DNA from: Ruminiclostridium sp.
GTDB taxonomy: Bacteria; Bacillota; Clostridia; Oscillospirales; Ruminococcaceae
DNA: 32,753 nt
Direction of reading: 5' to 3'
Assembly (NCBI GenBank): GCA_017941355.1
Contig: JAGAWN010000005.1
Span: 1 to 32,753 of the forward strand
Shown: in pieces, positions 1 through 7,570 of the stretch
Numbering within the stretch: the first letter of the stretch is position 1
Layout: each line of letters starts with the position of its first letter
Notes under the pieces: generated by a model
What the model saw: the letters and a program-made list of their open reading frames with translations, nothing else
Told to the model about the DNA's origin: nothing
The model's database searches: none
Made by a program: the position numbers and the translations under genes

Positions 1-663
1 AAATGTCATTTGTCCCTGATGCTTACAGAAGTATTCTCTTGTTGTAGTGCGGTTTGCGCTTGCGATCACTGCGCGAGACTTCTCTCTGTCTATAACTCCG
101 TCAAGAATATCGGGAAGAAGAATGTTCCGGTCCTCCGGCTGCGTAACATCGACTTTGCCGTAAGCGCCGTCATCGGTCCTCTCCCCTACCCAATACAGCC
201 TTTGCCGCATTTGTGCGGAAACGAGCGCCGAGTTAATGCAGATCGGCTCAAATCCGAACGTGTCAGATATAGCCTTTTGGATCTCCGCAGACATAGAGCG
301 GTTATTTTCGTAGATAAAGAACTGCGGCTGAACCTCACGCAAGGCTCTCACATACTGCATAAAAAGCTTCCAACCTATGCCCGAAGGTGCTGTTTCTCTG
401 TTGTTTTTCTGCGCTACGCTCCAGTAAGTGCAGGGAGAGCCGCCGATCAGATAATCTATCTTTCCGCTGTACTGCTCAAAGTTTGCACGAAACACATCAC
501 CACACTCAAAAATTTCGGGAAAATTGTATTTTGCCGTCTTTATAGCGTATTTGTCCGTTTCATACGCTATGTAATGCTTGATCTTCATTCCTGCGCGGAT
601 CATAGCAAGCATACCGCAAGCCATTCCGTCAAACAGCGACAAGACAGTAACAGGTCTGTTCAT
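1..663 (-). CDS. C5-cytosine DNA methyltransferase, 3' end outside window
   Basis: Partial gene: the start is inside the window and the C-terminus runs off the left edge, leaving 221 residues. Read on the minus strand it begins MNRPVTVLSLFDGMACG, the AdoMet-binding motif I of C5 methyltransferases. The catalytic Pro-Cys of motif IV is visible in GGSPCTYWSV (Cys78). The motif VI position reads YENN at about 118-121 instead of the usual ENV, and motif VIII is QMRQRLYW at 151-158. The ATG at 661-663 is preceded by AAGGAAG at good spacing, which fixes the start. It lies downstream of the Rep-like gene in the same direction, with a hairpin terminator in between. Such orphan methyltransferases on conjugative elements usually protect the DNA against host restriction; that role is inferred. 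No restriction gene is visible. Confidence 0.88.
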   Translation of the reverse strand, partial: MNRPVTVLSLFDGMACGMLAMIRAGMKIKHYIAYETDKYAIKTAKYNFPEIFECGDVFRANFEQYSGKIDYLIGGSPCTYWSVAQKNNRETAPSGIGWKLFMQYVRALREVQPQFFIYENNRSMSAEIQKAISDTFGFEPICINSALVSAQMRQRLYWVGERTDDGAYGKVDVTQPEDRNILLPDILDGVIDREKSRAVIASANRTTTREYFCKHQGQMTF

Positions 664-702
664 AATAACACTTCCTTGATTGAATTTTTCCTTGCCGAAA
701 AG

Positions 703-733
703 AAAAAATCGGCTCCAAAATAATCAAAGCCGA
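703..733 (-). terminator. Hairpin terminator before the methyltransferase
   Basis: On the minus strand the stem arms TCGGCT (728-733) and AGCCGA (709-714) enclose a 13-nt loop and are followed by six U residues (703-708). It ends transcripts coming from the Rep-like gene. Only about 40 nt separate it from the methyltransferase start and no promoter is obvious there, so it may act as a partial terminator or attenuator. Confidence 0.6.
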
Positions 734-876
734 CGCAATCTCTTAAGCAACGCAACAAAAGGGTATAGTAATCCTTGGAACCGGATATAAAAATTTTTTA
801 AACAGCCTTATCTGTATATAAGCAGATAGTAAACTACATTTACCAGTTTTTTCTTTTCTATAAGCCTGTTTTTGGT

Positions 877-1983
877 TTATATTAATGACTTAACATTTAA
901 GGGACTACCCCTTGACAAAGAAAAAATATGATTTTCACATCGAGCCACTTGACAAACAGAAACAGTTGTGCTACAATGTACTCGTGTAAAAAGCATAGAT
1001 ATTTTTTCATTTGAGGGACTGCGGCTTGCAAGGGCGGTCTCTATTTTTTTGTTTCTCCGGCTGATATGCGGAGCAACAAAAATAACGACAGCATAGCGAT
1101 TATCTGCATAAACACGTCGATTATCACGCATTTTAACAAGCTGCTTTGATATAAAATGAAGCTTGCACAGCTCCGAGATCACCTCGATTACGTCTGAACG
1201 CTTCATTCCGATAAGAGCTGATAAGTCATTGTAAGAGTTCCACATATAACCAATGGACGTATCAACGCACCGGCAGATGTAAAGATATACTCTCATCTGC
1301 TTTGGTGAGAGGAACCCGCCGAATACTCTGCGGTCAATCTGAAAATATCCTCCGCTTATTCCGGGCAGATTGAGCGTGTAGCAAGTAGTACCCGATTTGT
1401 TATCATCTTTCAGAATGCGTGCAGAACGCTCTATAAGCCCTTTTTCCAACAAAGAGGAAATTACCCTGCCGACAGTCTGAACACACTTTATAGCGCATTT
1501 TTGAGCTATTGTGGACTGCTTCACACAAATCCACCTTTTGCCGTTCTTTGATATAACGCTTGAATGAATAGTTGCAAGGTATGAAATTACCGACAGTTCA
1601 GCTGCCGAAAGATCATAATCAAGAAGTCTATTGCTTATCTTGACATAATTTAAAGCTCCCATATCATCTACGGGAGCTTTTTTGTGTCGCTGGTATCTCT
1701 TTTTCTTCGTTACAAATTCTTCCGGCTGTCCGACAAGGAGCTGCATAGCCGACGCAAATTCCATTTTTCTTACATTTACGCAATAGTCAATCGCATTTCT
1801 TCCGCGCAATCCCTGACTGTTCCAGTACCAAGTGTGCAGATCGTACTTAATAACAAAGCTGTCATGCTCGATACAATGATATTCATTGCCGACGCGCTTA
1901 AAAGAAAATCCTTCAATCGCTTGCAAGAACAATATCATATCTGTATTCTTTGCATTTTCTATTTGAGTTTGAGTGTAACGCAT
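877..1983 (-). CDS. Rep-like winged-helix protein with CHC2-like N-terminal domain
   Basis: 368 residues. Residues about 10-85 resemble a degenerate primase CHC2-type zinc-ribbon fold (FKRVGNEYHCIEHDSFVIKY, then WYWNSQGLRGRNAIDYCV). The same pattern occurs at about residues 635-705 of the TOPRIM polyvalent protein upstream, so the two share a domain. Residues about 110-310 look like two winged-helix units of the replication-initiator/DnaD type (SAAELSVISYLA, QSTIAQKCAIKCVQTVGRVISSLLE split over two helices, SPKQMRVYLYI). The last roughly 50 residues (from IETALASRS) look unlike the rest and are encoded by the region that carries a plus-strand small-RNA unit, so they may be a read-through tail. 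The gene starts 18 bp after the relaxase stop, with AGGAG upstream. A role in replication of the circular form is inferred from family resemblance and place. Confidence 0.6.
   Translation of the reverse strand: MRYTQTQIENAKNTDMILFLQAIEGFSFKRVGNEYHCIEHDSFVIKYDLHTWYWNSQGLRGRNAIDYCVNVRKMEFASAMQLLVGQPEEFVTKKKRYQRHKKAPVDDMGALNYVKISNRLLDYDLSAAELSVISYLATIHSSVISKNGKRWICVKQSTIAQKCAIKCVQTVGRVISSLLEKGLIERSARILKDDNKSGTTCYTLNLPGISGGYFQIDRRVFGGFLSPKQMRVYLYICRCVDTSIGYMWNSYNDLSALIGMKRSDVIEVISELCKLHFISKQLVKMRDNRRVYADNRYAVVIFVAPHISRRNKKIETALASRSPSNEKISMLFTRVHCSTTVSVCQVARCENHIFSLSRGSPLNVKSLI
949..1050 (+). ncRNA. Predicted plus-strand small RNA, antisense to the rep-like 3' end
   Basis: A consensus promoter lies on the plus strand: TTGACA at 949-954, a 17-nt spacer and TACAAT at 972-977 with an extended TGC before it. 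The predicted start is near 984. A stem (1014-1022 with 1034-1042, nine pairs including two G-U) followed by seven T residues (1044-1050) forms a Rho-independent terminator, giving an RNA of about 66 nt. It lies fully antisense to the last codons of the Rep-like gene. An antisense control of replication is possible, but pairing at the 3' end of the coding region is unusual for that. Its sequence differs from the other three plus-strand units in this window. Confidence 0.5.
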
Positions 1984-2001
1984 AGATTTTTATACTCCTG
2001 T

Positions 2002-3909
2002 TTATGATAAGTCTGTTTTCTTTTTCTTTTCAAGTTCTTCATGAATGAGCTTATCAATGTAGCTTCCGTTGACGATCATTTCATAGCTGTCGGATATTTT
2101 AAGATATTCTGTCTGCCGGGCTTGAGCTTTTGGTATTTTTTCTTTCAGAATTGCAAGTGCTTTCTGATTCTCTTTTAACTGTAACTTCAATTTTTCAATA
2201 TCAGAAGCAGATGTAACTTTGTTTCTTGTAAGAATATCTTCTGCTGCCTTTAAGTTTTCTCTTGAAGTATAATCGAGCGGCTTATCTTTATTGGTATAAT
2301 AAAAATCTCCGGCTCTGATAACTTCATTTATAGCAGAATTCAATCTTTTCAATCGTTCCGCATTGCTGTTCATATCATCAAGGCTGTTCTGTAACGACTC
2401 AATTTTTGAATTAAGGTCATTTATATTTCTTATGTCATCACGTTCGATCACAGATAAAGCGTTTACAAGTTCATTGATATGAAAATCATTTTCCATAGTA
2501 TAACTTTTTTCTGTATTCAGCTTCTTCGGTTCTTTTTCAGCTTTATAGATCATTGAGATAACTGTTTTCGTGACTGTAACATAACTTTCAGCAAACGGAT
2601 TATCGCAAGTTGATTGTAAATTATGTTTCAGATTAAAGCTCTGCTCAAAATATTTGCGCTGTGATATACGTTCCATTATTCTTTCTTTCGTATAATCATC
2701 ACCGAGAGATTTGGTTCTGATCGAACGATCAGCTCCTTCGGGTCTTACAGAAATATGCTTTCCTTCACGGACAGTATATCCACGCTTGCGAAGCTCTGAA
2801 TATAATTCCTCAATGCTGTCAACGGAATAAATAAGTCTATCAATAGTCAGCTTTAATCGCGGACGATATGAAAGGATTTTAGGTCTATATTTCTTTGAGA
2901 CTTCTTTTGCATCTTTTACAGCATAATCGGGAACAAATATTCCGTGAGTATCTTCTATCACTGGAATATTGTTGTAACGCAAGTTATCAGAAATAAACAT
3001 TGCTTTCTGATCGTCCGGTATCTCAATATACAAGAAACTTGCGGAAAGTTTTTTCGATAATTCTCTGACTTCCTGCTCTCTTTTTGATAACTCAACTTTG
3101 ATAAGTTCGTTCTCATTTCTCATCAGATCTATATCATCTTCCGTGAAGTCTGATGATTTTTTATCGGTATTTTTCTTTGTAAGCTCCGCAGAACGTTTCT
3201 GCAATTTTTTAAGTCTTTCTTTTTCTTCCTTGTATTCATCAACGCCAACATGGGTATGAAAGTCAAATTTGTTTTCTATTTCGATATTGTATTTTTTTGC
3301 GAGGTTTTCCATAACTTCGCGTTCTTTATCGCTCCATATAATTCTTTCAGTCTGTCCTGCTCTTGACATTGATTTAATTCCCTGCTGTTCAAGAGCTTTT
3401 GAAAATGAAACGCGAGTAGATAAACCGCGAGTCTGATTTTTTGCGATAGGAATAAAATCAATATGTAAGTGCGGAGTGCATTCATCCAAGTGCATTACCG
3501 CATTAAATACAATCAAGTTAGGATTTCTTTTTTGAAACTCATTCATATATTCTTCCAACATTTGCTGTGCTATTTTTCCGTTATCACTTCCAACAGCACA
3601 GTTTTCCATATCGCCAAACTGCACAACGACTTCATAGAAAGATTTTTCTTGTTTACTATTTTTTATATGCTCATAATAGTTTTCAATCTTATCTCTTGTT
3701 TTAGTTTTTTTGGCATTGTATTCCTGCAAAGCTTGTCCGAATATTTCATCATATTTCTTTTCTATATCTTCCTTTACGAAAAAAATATTGTTCTCGATTC
3801 GAGAGCGATCAACATTTTTTGCAACAAAGTCTCTGTTGTTATGTGATATTTTTTCTGTTTCGTTATATCCCTCACATCGAAAACTTCTGCTCAGTTTTAT
3901 TTTTCCCAT
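2002..3909 (-). CDS. mobV: MOBV-family relaxase (Mob/Pre)
   Basis: 635 residues, a conjugative relaxase of the pMV158 MobM class that cuts one strand at oriT and pilots it into the recipient. The metal-binding triad appears as HLDECTPHLHID (His140 to His149), the MOBV motif HxDExxPHxH. The N-terminal SHNNRDF places His23 where MobM has its catalytic His22, so a His-linked DNA intermediate is plausible. The region from about 225 onward is rich in charged coiled coil (KEEKERLKKLQKRSAEL; 480-635), usual for C-termini of this family that contact the membrane or coupling protein. The ATG at 3909 follows GCGGAG by nine bases. It directly adjoins an oriT with a pMV158-like nick sequence. Tn1549-like elements usually carry other relaxase types, so a MOBV enzyme beside a full type IV channel is noteworthy. 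Confidence 0.92.
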   Translation of the reverse strand: MGKIKLSRSFRCEGYNETEKISHNNRDFVAKNVDRSRIENNIFFVKEDIEKKYDEIFGQALQEYNAKKTKTRDKIENYYEHIKNSKQEKSFYEVVVQFGDMENCAVGSDNGKIAQQMLEEYMNEFQKRNPNLIVFNAVMHLDECTPHLHIDFIPIAKNQTRGLSTRVSFSKALEQQGIKSMSRAGQTERIIWSDKEREVMENLAKKYNIEIENKFDFHTHVGVDEYKEEKERLKKLQKRSAELTKKNTDKKSSDFTEDDIDLMRNENELIKVELSKREQEVRELSKKLSASFLYIEIPDDQKAMFISDNLRYNNIPVIEDTHGIFVPDYAVKDAKEVSKKYRPKILSYRPRLKLTIDRLIYSVDSIEELYSELRKRGYTVREGKHISVRPEGADRSIRTKSLGDDYTKERIMERISQRKYFEQSFNLKHNLQSTCDNPFAESYVTVTKTVISMIYKAEKEPKKLNTEKSYTMENDFHINELVNALSVIERDDIRNINDLNSKIESLQNSLDDMNSNAERLKRLNSAINEVIRAGDFYYTNKDKPLDYTSRENLKAAEDILTRNKVTSASDIEKLKLQLKENQKALAILKEKIPKAQARQTEYLKISDSYEMIVNGSYIDKLIHEELEKKKKTDLS

Positions 3910-3937
3910 TTTTCAAATCTCCGCTTCTTTTCTTTTT

Positions 3938-4106
3938 AGGACTATCCCTACCATTTTCACCTTTTTTCTTTTCGGTTTTGCGGCAAAATACGGGTATAGG
4001 ACGGTAGGGTGTGATAGTCCTATACCCAATAGTACTTTCACACTGTATATTCCGTGAATATATAGTGTGAAAGTACATCGGGTTAGGGGATTTTGGAATC
4101 CCCTAA
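3938..4106. other. oriT: Origin of transfer (oriT) with three inverted repeats
   Basis: The region between the relaxase and the TOPRIM gene is packed with inverted repeats. GGGTATAGGAC (3992-4002) is mirrored at 4017-4027. GTACTTTCACACT (4032-4044) is mirrored at 4064-4076. TTAGGGGATT (4083-4092) is mirrored at 4097-4106. A fourth, imperfect partner of 4003-4021 lies at 3938-3952. On the plus strand the sequence GAATATATAGTGTG ending at 4069 strongly resembles the pMV158 nick region (TAGTGTG then the cut), which predicts nicking between 4069 and 4070. Position next to a MOBV relaxase gene fits. The exact cut is an inference from that similarity. Confidence 0.82.
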
Positions 4107-4153
4107 GACCCCATTTTCTGCAAATCTGAAAATAAAAATCAGAATAAATTCTG

Positions 4154-4175
4154 AAAAAATTAGGGAAATCCCTAA
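4154..4175 (-). terminator. Terminator of the TOPRIM polyvalent gene
   Basis: On the minus strand TTAGGG and CCCTAA (4170-4175 and 4160-4165) form a short stem with a 4-nt loop, followed by six T residues. It lies just beyond the stop codon at 4194 and before oriT. Confidence 0.55.
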
Positions 4176-4193
4176 AACCCTTAATGAAAAAAG

Positions 4194-7100
4194 TTATCGC
4201 TTAAAGCGTTTCGGCGGATTATTTTTATCGTCAGCATTTGATACTTTATCAGTAATTTTTTTCGCATCTTCCGCAAGTTCCATCACGCTTTTTTCTTTTC
4301 CGCTCTGAAAACTTTTTTCTTCGGAAAGTTCAATTACGCCTTTTTTCTTTTTCAGCAATTCATTCCAATCTTTCGTTCCTGTTTCTTCTAATGCTTTATG
4401 GCAGGAACTAAAATTATGCTCTGATGTGAATTTATGTCCGGCTTCATCATTGTCAACACATGAATATATTTTCATTCCCGCTTTCTGAAACTCTTCCAGT
4501 GCAGTAGCTTTGAGTCCGCCCATAGAAACGAGAAGCGAATTCTGAATTTTTTCTTGATTGGCAAGTTCTTTGAAGCTCATCATATCTATCGCGCTTTCAA
4601 AAACATAAACTTTGTTCGGTTCGCCTATTTTAAAGCTTACGACATTATCGCCGTCACCGACAATTCCCTTGTAGCGCTTAAATGTATTTGTGCCGTGAAC
4701 TTCTGCTCCGACAATATTTCCGGTTTCATCGCGGCGAACAAATACCGCATTTCCTTTTTTGTCTTGATAAAGAGTACCGCGCTTTATCATTTCATCAACA
4801 ACAGATTTGTCAATCCGACGAGTATTACAGAAATAGGCATATATATTTCTAAAAGTATTATTTCTTTCGGGAAGTCCGATCACAGCTGATTTGATTTTAT
4901 CAATTGCAGAATGGACACTATTTCTGTCAAACGGGATTCGTTGATTGATATTATCTTCCTGCCGTTTCATAAAAAGATTAATCGTTTGTTCTCTCGGATC
5001 AAGAACAAAGTCAAGAGATATCGCTTTTTCCGTCTGCTCTATTTCAGCAAATTCAGCTTCCGATATTCTTTCACCAAGATTTGAAAGTTCTACAAAAGGC
5101 TTTTCAGATTTGAGAGCATTAAGCACGTTATCAATATTATCTTTGTCGGTTTTATAATGACGTATCTCATCATTTTGCGCTATTGAATAAATAACTGTTG
5201 CAGGAGCTTCTGAAGAATGTACAGGGATATGTTGATTTGAAACAGGCGCTTTCTTTGAAATCATAAAATCTTTATTGGTAAGTTCTTTTACTGCTGTTTT
5301 AAAATCCATTCCAAGAACTTCTGTAAGGCAATTCACAGGATTGGAAGAACCTCTGTTTTGGGAAAACTGATACCAACTATTCTTTTCGGTGTTTATTCTC
5401 AGACCGCCAAAACCTTTAACATGAAGTTCGTTTTTTGTTTCCATTTTACAATCATATCCGTGAGTAAGAAAATAATTTGCCAAATCAGCAGAACGAGCCG
5501 TTTTTATCAAATCTTCATTGAAGTCTTTTATGGAATCGTTATTTTTTTCAGATTTCGGGCTGTATGTCTGCGCGATTTCTGTTTGAAGCTCCTTGCTGTC
5601 TGCCACAACTTTATTTCTTCCTGTTTCTTTGGCTTCATACAATCTTGTATCAGCGGCTTTAAGCGGATTGTTTTCAAAGAACTCAAAAATATTGCTCTGA
5701 TTAAGATCATGAACATTGTCAAGCTTGATTTTCTCAACGCCCATGCTCATTGTGACATTTATTGTCTGTCCATTTCCGATATTACAAGGACTGCTTGCAA
5801 TTTTTTCTCGTAACCTTTCAGCCAATCCATAGGCTTCGGAAGTATTTGCATTATTCATAATGACAACCATTTCCTCGCCGCCCCACCGGAATACGCTGTC
5901 TCCCTCTCTCATATTTTCGGAAATTACTTTTGCAACGTGCTGTAAAACTCTGTCTCCGGCATCGTGACCGTATGTATCATTTACACTTTTAAAGTGGTCG
6001 ATGTCGCACATAATGACTGCGGTATCTTTTCCGCTTTTCAGCTGCGGCAGGACTGTTGATTTTAAATAATCCTGCGCTCCCTGCCGATTTGAAAGATGTG
6101 TAAGTTTGTCGGTTACAGCGGCTTGCTTCAACGCTTTGTTTTCCATTCCCATACGAAAAGCAGATCCGATCTCACCGCTTTTCAAATCGAATTTCTTGAT
6201 ATCGTCTTCTGTAAATCCTGTAACTTTATTCTTGCATACAACAACCCCTATTATGTCGCCGCTTTTAGCTTCCAACGGAATTACCGCTACGTTTTTTACA
6301 GGGGGATCATCATTCTCGCTGCCCCCTATCCGGCGCGATCCGCTGTAGTTGTTATCAACAAATGTTTCTTTATTCAGCAATGCTGCCCCTATAGCTGTCT
6401 GATCTTCAATTTCTGTATAGACCCTTTCGCCGTTCTCTGATACCGTAAAGAGTTTATCTTCAATCGCATCGTAGCTGTAAACCTCACATTCAGCCGCATC
6501 CAATTCAGATTTGCCCATATCGGACATTATCCCTAATGTTTCCTCAATGCTTTTGGAGTTATAGATCTGATTGAGGTGTTCATTGAATATATCCTGCTTT
6601 TTGCTTACAGCGTCAAGCTGCTTTTGTAAACTTCCAACCTGTTCCACAAGCTGTTTTATCAGCTCGCTCGACTTCATAAGCTCCGCTATCTGTTCGGGAG
6701 TGAAATTATTGTTATTTTCTGCCATTTTGTTTTCCTCCTGCGTATTTTTTTCGGAAAATCGCTCCGGATACTTGACATTTTCCAAAGTGTATGCTATACT
6801 ATTATCAAAGCTGATAAACGCTTCCTCCTTGGGCAACGATAGCCCTATGGACTGAAGTAGTTTACCAGCTTTATCTTTATTTGCCGCAATTAAATTTCCG
6901 TTTTTTATATTACTTGCTATAAAATAATCAAAATTGTCGTGACCATAAAAAGTTTTTATTTCATTGGCTTCAACTCTCCCACTTGAGCTATTCAAGTGAA
7001 TTGCAGCGATTATTCCACGACCTTTGTTATCTTTAATGCCTGTTATTGCTACTATTGCATTTTCAACATTTCCTTTGATAATCATTGTTGGATTTCTTAA

Positions 7101-7397
7101 TTGATTTCCTAATTGTTGAATTTGAAACTCTGTCAATCCGTGACCACTGTCATTAAGCCGTCTGCCGTCAGCATCTCTTAATTCCGGCATTTTCAATTTA
7201 GTTATTACTTTTTTTGTAATAATCAATTCCAAATTTCCGTCAGCTCCTCCGAGAGTAAGAGCATTGGGAGTTTTACCGACAACAAGCGGCTTGCTTGCAA
7301 TACGCTTGTCGCCGTTCAACAGCTTATGTAGATTATCCTCAAACGCCTTTTGCTCTGCTTGATTTTGGTTGACCTTTGCTATCTGCTCATCTGTCAT
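4194..7397 (-). CDS. Polyvalent protein: MuF-C-like, GAF, GGDEF, DUF3991, TOPRIM
   Basis: 1067 residues. Residues 36-210 (VVGKTPNALTLGGADGNLEL; IIAAIHLNSSSGRVEANEIK) match the MuF-C/PBECR-type domain of phage and conjugative polyvalent proteins. A short coiled coil (235-275) leads to a GAF-like sensor (about 280-425), then a GGDEF diguanylate cyclase (428-600). The latter has CDIDHFKSVNDTYGHDAGD, the active site GGEEM at 506-510, and an inhibitory RxxD (497-500) exactly five residues before it, so it is probably active. Then come a CHC2-like segment (635-705), DUF3991 (about 848-903) and a TOPRIM fold (Glu934; VDNDEAG at 981-987), typical of mobile primases. The ATG at 7397 has AAGGAAAGG about 12 nt upstream. 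A strong AGGAGG precedes an internal in-frame ATG at 6725, which would give an 843-residue protein without MuF-C; both forms may be made. Confidence 0.85.
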   Translation of the reverse strand: MTDEQIAKVNQNQAEQKAFEDNLHKLLNGDKRIASKPLVVGKTPNALTLGGADGNLELIITKKVITKLKMPELRDADGRRLNDSGHGLTEFQIQQLGNQLRNPTMIIKGNVENAIVAITGIKDNKGRGIIAAIHLNSSSGRVEANEIKTFYGHDNFDYFIASNIKNGNLIAANKDKAGKLLQSIGLSLPKEEAFISFDNSIAYTLENVKYPERFSEKNTQEENKMAENNNNFTPEQIAELMKSSELIKQLVEQVGSLQKQLDAVSKKQDIFNEHLNQIYNSKSIEETLGIMSDMGKSELDAAECEVYSYDAIEDKLFTVSENGERVYTEIEDQTAIGAALLNKETFVDNNYSGSRRIGGSENDDPPVKNVAVIPLEAKSGDIIGVVVCKNKVTGFTEDDIKKFDLKSGEIGSAFRMGMENKALKQAAVTDKLTHLSNRQGAQDYLKSTVLPQLKSGKDTAVIMCDIDHFKSVNDTYGHDAGDRVLQHVAKVISENMREGDSVFRWGGEEMVVIMNNANTSEAYGLAERLREKIASSPCNIGNGQTINVTMSMGVEKIKLDNVHDLNQSNIFEFFENNPLKAADTRLYEAKETGRNKVVADSKELQTEIAQTYSPKSEKNNDSIKDFNEDLIKTARSADLANYFLTHGYDCKMETKNELHVKGFGGLRINTEKNSWYQFSQNRGSSNPVNCLTEVLGMDFKTAVKELTNKDFMISKKAPVSNQHIPVHSSEAPATVIYSIAQNDEIRHYKTDKDNIDNVLNALKSEKPFVELSNLGERISEAEFAEIEQTEKAISLDFVLDPREQTINLFMKRQEDNINQRIPFDRNSVHSAIDKIKSAVIGLPERNNTFRNIYAYFCNTRRIDKSVVDEMIKRGTLYQDKKGNAVFVRRDETGNIVGAEVHGTNTFKRYKGIVGDGDNVVSFKIGEPNKVYVFESAIDMMSFKELANQEKIQNSLLVSMGGLKATALEEFQKAGMKIYSCVDNDEAGHKFTSEHNFSSCHKALEETGTKDWNELLKKKKGVIELSEEKSFQSGKEKSVMELAEDAKKITDKVSNADDKNNPPKRFKR
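6734..6739 (-). promoter_or_regulatory. Internal ribosome binding site for a shorter GAF-GGDEF-TOPRIM protein
   Basis: A perfect AGGAGG sits eight bases before an in-frame ATG (6723-6725; protein MAENNNNFTPEQ). It is stronger than the site at the annotated start. It implies either a second product or that the MuF-C part was once a separate gene that now reads through. Confidence 0.6.
6772..6876 (+). ncRNA. Plus-strand small-RNA unit, copy 1, antisense inside the polyvalent gene
   Basis: TTGACA (6772-6777), a 17-nt spacer and TATACT (6795-6800) with extended TGC form a promoter. The expected start at about 6807 is the first base of AAAGCTGATAAAC (6807-6819), which pairs with GTTTACCAGCTTT (6860-6872) with one mismatch. 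A T-rich but imperfect tract follows. Inside, TCC pairs with GGA and GGGC with GCCC around the loop AACGATA. The copy at 7431 has the same plan with a compensatory change (GGGA/TCCC). The unit lies within codons of the polyvalent protein on the opposite strand, at the end of the MuF-C-like domain. Confidence 0.5.
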
Positions 7398-7430
7398 AGT
7401 TTAATTAGCCTTTCCTTTAATATTTCAAGC

Positions 7431-7533
7431 TTGACATTTTTCAAAGAGTATGCTATACTATTATCAAAGCTGATAAATGTGTTCTCCTTGGGATACGATT
7501 TCCCTATGGAATGAAGCAATTGTCAGCTTTTTT
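7431..7533 (+). ncRNA. Plus-strand small-RNA unit, copy 2, intergenic
   Basis: Promoter TTGACA (7431-7436), 17-nt spacer, TATACT (7454-7459). The predicted start, 7466, begins AAAGCTGATAA (7466-7476), which pairs fully with TTGTCAGCTTT (7520-7530) and runs into six T residues. The inner hairpin is GGGA/TCCC with loop TACGATT, enclosed by TCC/GGA. Similarity to copy 1 begins at the -35 box and ends at the terminator. Copy 2 is not an open frame (one-base shift relative to copy 1, plus stops), so coding constraint cannot explain its preservation. It occupies most of the space between the two giant genes. Confidence 0.62.
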
Positions 7534-7543
7534 AATAGTTAAA

Positions 7544-7563
7544 GCCCCGCATTTCTGCGGGGC
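7544..7563 (-). terminator. Terminator of the giant helicase gene
   Basis: GCCCCGC (7557-7563 read on the minus strand, mirrored at 7544-7550) forms a seven-pair GC stem with a 6-nt loop just after the stop codon at 7571. The following tract TTTAACTATT is only moderately U-rich, so termination may be partial and feed the polyvalent gene downstream, for which no clear promoter is seen. Confidence 0.6.
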
Positions 7564-7570
7564 ATTTCTG

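Noticed and set aside
10-723. Plus-strand open frame of 237 codons
   Set aside because: It is the antisense shadow of the methyltransferase gene, whose motifs and ribosome site are clear on the minus strand.
3276-3485. Same-strand 69-codon frame inside the relaxase gene
   Set aside because: No ribosome site, no family pattern, and it overlaps the conserved catalytic region of the relaxase.
6807-6876. The 70-nt RNAs as tRNAs or a known riboswitch
   Set aside because: Length is tRNA-like, but there is no T-arm, CCA or anticodon-arm consensus, and each ends in its own terminator. Copy 1 contains one ATGGAC, but the two-loop pattern of the TwoAYGGAY motif is absent.
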